From OFTM10 sp964196195 (GTDB lineage: Bacteria > Actinomycetota > Acidimicrobiia > Acidimicrobiales > Aldehydirespiratoraceae), in contig CAXMSE010000023.1 of the NCBI GenBank assembly GCA_964196195.1, positions 1-45,760 of the forward strand: 45,760 bases of DNA, in the 5' to 3' direction. The position numbers and the translations under genes are program-made. The notes under the pieces were generated by a model. It worked only from the letters and a program-made list of their open reading frames with translations. It ran no database searches and was not told where the DNA came from. This document shows positions 16,137 through 22,503 of the stretch, one piece after another; the stretch's first letter is position 1; each line of letters begins with the position of its first letter.

Positions 16137-16142
16137 TAGCGT
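16137..16142 (+). promoter_or_regulatory. -10 element of the MFS gene
   Basis: TAGCGT is followed by 7 nt and a GTG at 16150. The hexamer and spacing match those before the MscS gene on the other strand. It supports the GTG as a leaderless start. Confidence 0.5.
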
Positions 16143-16149
16143 CAGCCGA

Positions 16150-17595
16150 GTGACAGAGTCACTATTTGATCGCTCCAACCGTCCCACCACCTTCGCCGTC
16201 CTCGCGAGCGTCGGAATCATCGCCTACAACAATCTCGCAGTGTCGGCCGCACTGCCCGCGGTGGGCAACGACCTGGGCAACGTCGCCCTGCTCCCGTGGA
16301 CGATCTCGGTTGAGCTCCTCACCTCAGGCGTAGCCATCTTGTTCGCCGGACCCTTGGTCGACGGGCTCGGACCCCGCAAGGTCTTCCGCTGGTCTGTCTC
16401 GGCATTCATGGTTACGTCAGTCTCGTGCGCCGTCGCGCCGACGATGGCCTGGCTCATCTTGGGCCGCGCCTTTCAAGGGCTTGCGGCCGGCACCCTGATG
16501 ACCGTTGTCATGTCGGCCGTCGGCCTCTCCTTCGCTACCGATCTACGCCCTCGGGTGTTCGCGGCGACCTCCACCGTCTGGGGAATCACCAGCGTCGCCG
16601 GCCCCACCATCGCCGCCTCTTTGGTGTCAGTCATCGGGTGGCGCGGCGTGTTCGGGTTCAACGTCCCGGTCGCTGCGTTCGCCGCGGTCCTCGCATGGAA
16701 GGCCCTCCCCGATCGCCAGCCCAACACCGAGCCGGTTCACATCGACGCGCGCGGAATCGCCCTGATCGGTGTGATTAGTAGCGCCGCTCTGGCCACCGTC
16801 GAAGGTTCGATCGAGGTGGCCGCGGTGGCCTTCACCGTCAGTGGACTCGGCCTGGTCGCCTACGTGAGGCACGCGAACCGCGCCCCCCAACCGGTGATGC
16901 GCCTGCACCACCTCATGCACTCGAAGTACCGGCCCATCCACCTCACATCAACGCTGGTTATCGGAGCCGGACTCGGAGCATTCGCCTTCCTCCCGGTCTA
17001 CATGCGCGGAGCGCGGGGCACGTCTTCCACACTCGCCGCGTTCTCCATCGTGTTTCACTCGGTCGGCTGGTCGTTGGGCGCGTTCGCGGCCAGTCGCCTG
17101 CAGCGTCGTTATCCCAGCGAATCGATCATCATGGTCGGCTCGTCGCTCGCCGCACCGATGCTCGCCCTCACCACCGTCGCGGTCATGCTCGATGCTCCAC
17201 TCGTTTTCATGTTCGTCCTGTTGTTCGGCGTCGGAAGCGCGATCGGCTCTGTGTCCACCACTGGCGTCGCCACCCTCCAACACAGAATCCCGATCACCGA
17301 GATGGGGCGAATCAACGCCGCCCACCAATTCATGCGCACGATCGGGATCACCTACGGAGTCGGGGTTGCCGGTGTCGTTCTTTTCGGAACCGTCGATCGA
17401 CGAATCGGCGACGTCGAAGCCGTCCGCGAAGTGCTCGGCAGCGACGCGACCGGGATCGACACATCGGTGGCCGATGCCCTCGCTGCGGGCTACGGCTGGA
17501 CGCTCCTGGTCTGCACCGCAGCTATGGCTCTGGCCATTCCATCCGCGGTTCATCTAGTGCGTACCCGGGTCGAGCCGGTACTATCCGCCCCGTGA
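16150..17595 (+). CDS. Major facilitator superfamily transporter
   Basis: This 481-residue membrane protein has 12-14 hydrophobic segments and resembles the DHA2-type drug:proton antiporters. The loop after helix 2 contains GPLVDGLGPRKVF, a degenerate form of the MFS motif A, and GRAFQGLAAGTLM matches the helix-4 motif. The GTG at 16150 is chosen over an upstream ATG because it sits 7 nt after a TAGCGT hexamer and removes a hydrophilic extension unlike the family. The stop overlaps the start of the zinc dehydrogenase gene by 4 nt, so export or import may be tied to that enzyme's substrate. The substrate cannot be predicted. Confidence 0.85.
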   Translation: MTESLFDRSNRPTTFAVLASVGIIAYNNLAVSAALPAVGNDLGNVALLPWTISVELLTSGVAILFAGPLVDGLGPRKVFRWSVSAFMVTSVSCAVAPTMAWLILGRAFQGLAAGTLMTVVMSAVGLSFATDLRPRVFAATSTVWGITSVAGPTIAASLVSVIGWRGVFGFNVPVAAFAAVLAWKALPDRQPNTEPVHIDARGIALIGVISSAALATVEGSIEVAAVAFTVSGLGLVAYVRHANRAPQPVMRLHHLMHSKYRPIHLTSTLVIGAGLGAFAFLPVYMRGARGTSSTLAAFSIVFHSVGWSLGAFAASRLQRRYPSESIIMVGSSLAAPMLALTTVAVMLDAPLVFMFVLLFGVGSAIGSVSTTGVATLQHRIPITEMGRINAAHQFMRTIGITYGVGVAGVVLFGTVDRRIGDVEAVREVLGSDATGIDTSVADALAAGYGWTLLVCTAAMALAIPSAVHLVRTRVEPVLSAP

Positions 17596-18791
17596 AGGCG
17601 CTCCGGTTCAGCCGCAACGAAGGCCGCTATGCGGCGGCGATGCTTGCATCGAAGCTGCGCCCTGGCGCTGGGGGTTCCATCGGGCCACTCTCGCTGGTCG
17701 ATGACCACGGTCCTGACCTCCCCGCCGACGACTGGGTTCGGGTGTGGCCCCGCCTGGCCGGGATCTGCGGATCCGACCTGTCAACCATCGATGGTCACGC
17801 TTCTCGCTACTTCGACGAATTCGTCTCCTTCCCGTTCGTCCCCGGCCACGAGGTAGTCGGCGAGACCGCCGATGGCAGGCGGGTCATCCTCGAGCCGGTG
17901 CTCGGCCATGCCTGTCGTGGATTCGAGCTCCCGTTCCCTGGGGCCTCTCCCGGAGACGGCAACGACTACCGCCATCTCACGTGCGGCCATCTCGAGCCGG
18001 GGCTCCAAACCGGGTTCTGTGAGAGCACGGGTGGAGGCTGGGCCACAGAATTCGTTGCTCACCCCTCCCAGCTCCACGAGGTGCCCGATTGGATGAGCGA
18101 TGAGCTCGCGGTCACCATCGAACCGGTGGCCGGTGGCGTTCATGCCGCCCTGCGAGCGGGCGTCAACGAGGGCGACACCGTGGCCGTGATCGGTGCCGGC
18201 CCCATGGGACTCGTCACCATCGCCGCCCTTCGCCATCTCGCCGATCCGGGATCGATCATTATCGGTGCCAAGTATCCGGTCCAACGAGACCTCGCCGAGG
18301 AGTTCGGCGCCGACATCGTGTGTGCGCCCGGAGAACTCACCCGTGCGGTCCGGCGCGCAACCGGATCGTTCATGATCGGGCCGCGGCTTTCGGGCGGCGC
18401 CGATGTAGTGATCGATGCGGTCGGGTCTGCCGATTCGATTACCGACGCAATCTCGATCTGTCGCCCACGGGGGCGGGTCGTCCTGCTCGGAATGCCCGGC
18501 GCGGTCGATATCGACCTCACCCCGCTGTGGCATCGCGAGACCGAGCTCGTCGGTAGCTACACATACGGCACCGAGACCCTCGCCGATGGCCGCCGCACCA
18601 ACAGCTTCGCGCTGGCGATGGAGCTAGCGGGGAAAGTTCCCTTCGACAAGCTGGTGTCGGCCACCTACCCACTGGCCCGTTACCGCGAGGCTCTCGGCCA
18701 CGCTGCTGAGGCGGGACGGCGGGGCGGAGTGAAGATCGCTTTCGATCTGCGCGACGAGCGCCACCGCGGTCTGCCTTCGTCTGAATCCTGA
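17592..18791 (+). CDS. Zinc-dependent medium-chain dehydrogenase
   Basis: This 399-residue MDR-superfamily enzyme has the catalytic zinc residues Cys59 (in ICGSD) and His86-Glu87 (in VPGHE) and the coenzyme-binding motif VIGAGPMG near residue 200. The usual four closely spaced structural-zinc cysteines are replaced by scattered ones around residues 105-145. It oxidises an alcohol or polyol, or reduces the carbonyl, with NAD(P). The GTG at 17592 overlaps the MFS stop as GTGA, implying translational coupling. A short Arg/Glu/Ser-rich tail extends beyond the family's normal end. Substrate unknown. Confidence 0.85.
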   Translation: MKALRFSRNEGRYAAAMLASKLRPGAGGSIGPLSLVDDHGPDLPADDWVRVWPRLAGICGSDLSTIDGHASRYFDEFVSFPFVPGHEVVGETADGRRVILEPVLGHACRGFELPFPGASPGDGNDYRHLTCGHLEPGLQTGFCESTGGGWATEFVAHPSQLHEVPDWMSDELAVTIEPVAGGVHAALRAGVNEGDTVAVIGAGPMGLVTIAALRHLADPGSIIIGAKYPVQRDLAEEFGADIVCAPGELTRAVRRATGSFMIGPRLSGGADVVIDAVGSADSITDAISICRPRGRVVLLGMPGAVDIDLTPLWHRETELVGSYTYGTETLADGRRTNSFALAMELAGKVPFDKLVSATYPLARYREALGHAAEAGRRGGVKIAFDLRDERHRGLPSSES

Positions 18792-18830
18792 AACCCCCCG
18801 AGCCGTGTCGTGACTCAGCGTCCGACCGGC

Positions 18831-18836
18831 CAGAAT
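18831..18836 (+). promoter_or_regulatory. -10 element of the repeat-protein gene
   Basis: CAGAAT ends 7 nt before the ATG at 18844, with no Shine-Dalgarno. It is weaker than the TAGnnT examples elsewhere but has the same spacing. Confidence 0.3.
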
Positions 18837-18843
18837 GGTGCCC

Positions 18844-19446
18844 ATGCCTGAGAAAGATTCCGCCCCGGTCCTCGATGACGAGACCACCGCCGCCCTCACG
18901 CTCTACAACGAGTATGTCGATGCCGACCGTGAGCGGACCCGCCGCGAGAAGCGCGTCAAGAAAGCGGAGCGAGCCAAGGAAGATGCCGCCGCTGAAGTGA
19001 AGAAGGTTTCCGGCAGCGGAAGCGCCGAGCAGAAGGCTGCGGCTGAGCAGGCCTATCGCGAGGCGAACGAGACCTGGCGGAAGCTACGTGACGGCGAAGA
19101 ACCCGAAGCTCCGGCGGCCACCCCCAAGCCCGAAGCCGAACCCGAGGCGCCCGAGGCCGAGGCAACCGCCGAGCCTGTTGCCACCGAGCCCGAGCCTGAG
19201 GCCACCGAGCCCGAAGCCGAGACAGCCGAGACAGCCGAGACAGCCGAGGCCGAGCCTGAGGCCACCGAGCCCGAAGCCGAGACAACCGAGACAGCCGAGG
19301 CCGAGCCTGAGGCCACCGAGCCCGAAGCCGAGACAGCCGAGAGAGCCGAGGCCGAGCCTGAGGCCACCGAGCCCGAAGCCGAGACAGCCGAGGCCGAGCC
19401 TGAAGCCGCCGAGGCAACCGCGCCCGACTCCGACGAGGAAGAGTAG
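18844..19446 (+). CDS. Glu/Ala/Pro/Thr-rich repeat protein
   Basis: A 200-residue, strongly acidic protein with no recognised family. Residues 1-85 look like a charged coiled coil (RERTRREKRVKKAERAKED) with a short Ser/Gly break. From about residue 90 to the end it is low-complexity, built from units of EPEATEPEAETA with varying numbers of ETA triplets. No signal peptide or membrane helix is present, so it is probably cytoplasmic and largely disordered. The ATG at 18844 is favoured over the one 9 nt upstream because of the -10 spacing. Codon use within the repeats is nearly identical, so the repeats are recent. Function unknown; a spacer, scaffold or nucleoid-associated role is possible but only a guess. 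Confidence 0.7.
   Translation: MPEKDSAPVLDDETTAALTLYNEYVDADRERTRREKRVKKAERAKEDAAAEVKKVSGSGSAEQKAAAEQAYREANETWRKLRDGEEPEAPAATPKPEAEPEAPEAEATAEPVATEPEPEATEPEAETAETAETAEAEPEATEPEAETTETAEAEPEATEPEAETAERAEAEPEATEPEAETAEAEPEAAEATAPDSDEEE
19192..19407 (+). repeat. In-frame coding minisatellite
   Basis: Units starting with GAGCCTGAGGCCACCGAG begin at 19192, 19252, 19303 and 19354, with a degenerate one at 19396. Unit lengths are 60, 51, 51 and 42 nt, differing by multiples of 9 nt (the GCCGAGACA / ACA-GCC-GAG element). All changes keep the reading frame. Confidence 0.9.
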
Positions 19447-19473
19447 ACAGACTCACTCTTCCCCCAAACGACT

Positions 19474-19509
19474 CGAGCGTGCGATCCGGAATTCCGGAAC
19501 ACACGCTCG
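19474..19509. terminator. Bidirectional hairpin with palindromic core
   Basis: CGAGCGTG at 19474-19481 pairs with CACGCTCG at 19502-19509. Inside it is the 14-bp perfect palindrome TCCGGAATTCCGGA (19485-19498), separated by 3-nt mismatched segments. It lies between the converging ends of the repeat-protein gene and the sigma-partner gene and probably terminates both. Confidence 0.65.
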
Positions 19510-19548
19510 GTCAAGCTGTTGGGGTTCAGCTTTGGGTGGTCTTTGCGG

Positions 19549-20706
19549 TCAGGCCGCAGGCACCGTGGTGGTTGATGCGGGCGGAGCCGGCGATGCATCG
19601 GTCGTCGACCAGGCCATCTCACCAGCCTCGTTGATCCAGACGTCGATGTACCAGAGCACACCCTCACCCTCGAAATCGACCTTGGCGGTCGCTCCAGGCT
19701 GGCCCTGGTTGTAGTCGTAAGCACCGAATCCCGCTGCCGTCTCGAAGGCCTTCACCCAGATCTGGCCGTCGTAGAGCTTGAACCTGGCCGCAGCGACTCC
19801 TGGAATCTCCACCCACTGGTAGATGGGGTCAGGGAGTTTCTGCTCATCCCAGAAGTGCTGTTCGATCTCACCGTTGTCGTTGATGAGGGCCTTGCCGTAC
19901 CAGATCCATGATCCGTCGGTGAAGGCGACGTACACCTTCCAACCCTGGGCGACCACGATGTCGTAGGTGTAACCCTCGTTGACCTGGACGTTGCCGAGGA
20001 AGAGCGTCTCTCCTTCACGCTCCACCACGAAACTTCCCTTGCCGGGGACTTCGACGACGATCCGGTCGGTGACAACAGGCGGCGGTTCCACCGGTTTCGG
20101 CTTCTGGGTGGTGGTTGGGACGATCACCTCTTCGATGATCACACTGAGCTCATCGCGCAGCCCGGTCTTGATCGTGATGGCCTTGATCTGCTCACCGTTG
20201 GTGATGATGATCACCAACTTTCCGTCGACAAACTCGGCACTGAAGACCTCCCAGCCTTCGGCGAAGTCGGTGGTCAACACCGTGAAGGAGCCGTCGCCGA
20301 GTTCCTCGATTTCGGCCCATCCCAGCGCACCGAGGTCGACTTCGTGCAGACCGTCGTCGGCGGGGGCCGCTGAGGTGCTCGTAACCACGAGCACCTCACG
20401 TTCGACATCGCCCTCAGTGTCGACTTCTGGCTCAGCCTCCTTGACGCCGGCCGTGTCGGCGTCGGACTCCCCGATGTCGGGCAGGTCCACATCGGGAGCG
20501 CCATCATCGGCTTCGTAAGTACTTGCGGTTTCGGTGCTCGGGGCATCTGATCCGTCGGCAGCCATCGCCGCGGCACCAAAGCCGAGCAGGGGCACAACCG
20601 CGAGTCCGGCGACGAGGCGGCGGACATGACCTATCCGTGCGGCGCGCATCCTGGGCCGGAGTTGCTCGAGGATCTGTTCGTTCTCCGTAGTGTTGTCGTG
20701 GCTCAT
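19549..20706 (-). CDS. Membrane-anchored extracytoplasmic protein paired with an ECF sigma factor
   Basis: A 385-residue protein with a basic cytoplasmic segment of about 29 residues, one membrane helix at about 30-48 (LVAGLAVVPLLGFGAAAMAA), then a large extracytoplasmic part. That part has an acidic Asp/Glu/Thr linker (50-115) and two beta-rich regions (about 115-200 and 225-365), separated by a Pro/Thr linker, and ends in a Pro/Ala/Thr tail. Its ATG overlaps the sigma-factor stop (ATGA), so the pair is translated together. Position suggests an anti-sigma or sensor role, but the cytoplasmic segment has no zinc-type HxxxCxxC motif and is very short. The helix could instead be a signal peptide ending at AMAA, making it secreted. 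Not recognised as any named family. Confidence 0.7.
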   Translation of the reverse strand: MSHDNTTENEQILEQLRPRMRAARIGHVRRLVAGLAVVPLLGFGAAAMAADGSDAPSTETASTYEADDGAPDVDLPDIGESDADTAGVKEAEPEVDTEGDVEREVLVVTSTSAAPADDGLHEVDLGALGWAEIEELGDGSFTVLTTDFAEGWEVFSAEFVDGKLVIIITNGEQIKAITIKTGLRDELSVIIEEVIVPTTTQKPKPVEPPPVVTDRIVVEVPGKGSFVVEREGETLFLGNVQVNEGYTYDIVVAQGWKVYVAFTDGSWIWYGKALINDNGEIEQHFWDEQKLPDPIYQWVEIPGVAAARFKLYDGQIWVKAFETAAGFGAYDYNQGQPGATAKVDFEGEGVLWYIDVWINEAGEMAWSTTDASPAPPASTTTVPAA

Positions 20707-21194
20707 TGGGCCATCTCCTGACGGCCGATTCGTTCGACCATGCGGGGCTTGAGGGTGCGCCGGGCACGACTGAGGTGGAACCGGAACGCTCCGGGCGATA
20801 TGCCCATCCGGTTCGCGGCCTCATCAGTGCTGAATCCAGCGCAGTAGTAGAGTTCGACGGCTTTCCGCTGTTGAGGCGGGAGCAGATCGAGGGCGGCTTC
20901 GAGACCGTCAGGTTCCGCGGGAGCGGCAACGACGGTGTTGGTCATCAACTTCGGCAACGCGGCTTCCTGTACGAGCTTGTGGCGGTACTGATCACGCACC
21001 ACATTCACCGCGACGCGGCGCACCCAGGCGACGGGTTCACGGAATTGGCCGACTCGCCACCATCGGGCGTATGCCCTGACGTACGCCTCTTGAGCTGCGT
21101 CGTGGGCGTCCTCGGCCTTGGTGCCATCGAGGATGAGTCCCCTCACCGTCGTGTCGTAGTTTTCCCGGAAGAACCGGTCGAAGTCTCGGGCCAT
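20703..21194 (-). CDS. ECF-type RNA polymerase sigma factor
   Basis: This 163-residue protein has sigma region 2 in the first 75 residues (FFRENYDTTVRGLI, DAAQEAYVRAYARWW) and region 4 at about 100-150 (LDLLPPQQRKAVELYYCAGFSTDEAANRMGIS, FRFHLSRARRTLK). This is the layout and length of SigE/SigM-type extracytoplasmic-function sigma factors. The ATG at 21194 has GAGG about 8 nt upstream. It is co-translated with a membrane-anchored partner, as sigma/anti-sigma pairs usually are. The 320-nt upstream region may hold an autoregulated promoter, but I could not find a clear GGAAC/CGTC-type pair. Confidence 0.88.
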   Translation of the reverse strand: MARDFDRFFRENYDTTVRGLILDGTKAEDAHDAAQEAYVRAYARWWRVGQFREPVAWVRRVAVNVVRDQYRHKLVQEAALPKLMTNTVVAAPAEPDGLEAALDLLPPQQRKAVELYYCAGFSTDEAANRMGISPGAFRFHLSRARRTLKPRMVERIGRQEMAQ

Positions 21195-21277
21195 GCCCTA
21201 CCTCTGCTTGTTGTGTCGTCGTGCATCGCCAGTCGCCTCCCACCGTTCTCACGAGCGAGACCCCGAAAATGTTTGGC

Positions 21278-21303
21278 CGAACCGATATTTCTTTTCTGGT
21301 TCG
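21278..21303. promoter_or_regulatory. Inverted repeat upstream of the sigma gene
   Basis: CGAACC at 21278-21283 and GGTTCG at 21298-21303 are perfect inverted arms around a 14-nt AT-rich spacer, which stands out in this GC-rich region. The position, 84-109 nt upstream of the sigma-factor start, suits an operator or an upstream regulatory hairpin. The spacer is too long for the LexA box type. Confidence 0.4.
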
Positions 21304-21463
21304 CTCATTCGGCACGTAGGCGCGTTCGGCTGAGCACTAAGTCAGCGGGCTACCAAACTGGCTTGAGCCGTCGCTTGTCTGCTCAGCCCTCGGCCGGGGA
21401 CTCATGCCGGCGCCAGGCCGGGGAGGGGTCGCCGTCAGTCGACCGTAAGGAGGAGGTGCTGCT

Positions 21464-21571
21464 ATGACATGCGGCTCATCCTCGAGGGCAGTGACGATAC
21501 GCCTTGCCGCTTTTCTCAGCCGAGAGCGTCGTACAACATCTCGAAGAAACGGTCTGTCGAGTAACGGGTGA
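21464..21571 (+). CDS. Possible 35-residue protein behind a perfect Shine-Dalgarno
   Basis: TAAGGAGGAGGT at 21446-21457 contains a full complement to the 3' end of 16S rRNA and is the best ribosome binding site in the window. It sits 6-10 nt before an ATG that opens a 35-codon Arg/Ser-rich frame. The last 56 nt run antisense over the 3' end of the nucleoside hydrolase gene. No homologous family is recognised and no promoter is evident, so this may be a remnant or an unannotated small protein. Confidence 0.3.
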   Translation: MTCGSSSRAVTIRLAAFLSRERRTTSRRNGLSSNG

Positions 21572-22439
21572 CGATGTCGAGGTTGGGTTCACTCCCGCTG
21601 AAACCGAAACGATCGACTTCCATCACTCCTCGCTGAGGGCCGTCTCCCACCATCACGCCCACGTGCAAGCGGGTTACTTCGGCAGCCGTCGGGTCGATGG
21701 CATGAGCCATGGCGATCGGGTCGGGCAAGTCATCGCCGGCGAGGCCGATCCCGAGCGCAAAGCGGCGCACGACTTGGGCGATCGAAAGCGCGAACCCCGA
21801 CAACGGCGTGTCGAGCGCCAGGATCGCGTCGTAGCGGTCCTGAGTGACGATGGCGTTGGCGATGGAGATGTCCCAACCGACCAGTTCCAGAGGCATCCCT
21901 GAGCCCACCACTATGGCCGCGGCCTCTGGATCGGCCCAGAAGTTGAATTCGGCCATCGGGCTGACGTTGCCCGGGCCATGCACGCCCGTGCCTCCCATCA
22001 CCACCACCCGCTGCACGGCCTGGGCGATCTCCGGCGCACGGAGGAACGCCACGGCGATGTTGGTGAGTGGCCCCAGCGCCACGAGGGTTATCTCCCCTGG
22101 CGCGCCGAGGATCGTGTCGACGATCACGTCTGCGCCGCGGCCACCGGCGTTGCTCCGGCCCGACAATTGAAGTCCGCAGTCGCCCATGCCGTCCTCGCCG
22201 TGAACGTTCTGAGCGGTCTCGAGTGTGCGCATCAGGGGCTGCCGGGCGCCCGGGTGCACAGCCACGTCGCTGCCGCACAACTCCACCGTGTACAGGGCAT
22301 TCTGCACAGCCTGATCGAGTCCGACGTTGCCACACACGATCGTCAACGCCTCCACGATCACTTCGGGGTGGCGCAAGGCCATCACCAGGGCCACGGCATC
22401 GTCGCTGGCTGTATCGGTGTCGATGAGGAATCGGCGCAT
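21516..22439 (-). CDS. Inosine/uridine-preferring nucleoside hydrolase
   Basis: This 307-residue enzyme begins FLIDTDTASDDA, the DTD..SDD calcium-binding motif of the IunH/RihA family, with Asp9, Asp13 and Asp14 as likely ligands. Other family segments are HGEDGMGD near 80, MAEFNFWADPEAA near 162 and a C-terminal LPDPIAMAHAI with the catalytic/ligand Asp and His. It cleaves the N-glycosidic bond of ribonucleosides to free base and ribose. A TAGTGT hexamer ends 6 nt before the ATG, suggesting a leaderless mRNA. It is divergent from the MmpL-like gene. Base preference is not readable. Confidence 0.9.
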   Translation of the reverse strand: MRRFLIDTDTASDDAVALVMALRHPEVIVEALTIVCGNVGLDQAVQNALYTVELCGSDVAVHPGARQPLMRTLETAQNVHGEDGMGDCGLQLSGRSNAGGRGADVIVDTILGAPGEITLVALGPLTNIAVAFLRAPEIAQAVQRVVVMGGTGVHGPGNVSPMAEFNFWADPEAAAIVVGSGMPLELVGWDISIANAIVTQDRYDAILALDTPLSGFALSIAQVVRRFALGIGLAGDDLPDPIAMAHAIDPTAAEVTRLHVGVMVGDGPQRGVMEVDRFGFSGSEPNLDIVTRYSTDRFFEMLYDALG

Positions 22440-22445
22440 CCGGGG

Positions 22446-22451
22446 ACACTA
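22446..22451 (-). promoter_or_regulatory. -10 element of the nucleoside hydrolase gene
   Basis: On the minus strand TAGTGT is followed by CCCCGG and the ATG at 22439. The 6-nt gap and lack of a Shine-Dalgarno suggest leaderless transcription. Confidence 0.45.
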
Positions 22452-22503
22452 CTGTGGGTGCCGGGTCGACCGCGAAGCCCGCATGCACGGCGGGGAGGTG
22501 AAC

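Noticed and set aside
19192..19407. CRISPR-like array
   Set aside because: The repeats are contiguous, in frame, of variable length in 9-nt steps and have no unique spacers; they are coding repeats.
21278..21303. Second LexA box
   Set aside because: The arms resemble CGAAC/GTTCG but the spacer is 14 nt instead of 4, which does not fit LexA binding.
22327..22503. Longer N-terminus for the MmpL-like protein
   Set aside because: The extension overlaps the divergent nucleoside hydrolase start and its promoter, is hydrophilic and unlike the family, and the ATG at 22504 has an excellent Shine-Dalgarno.
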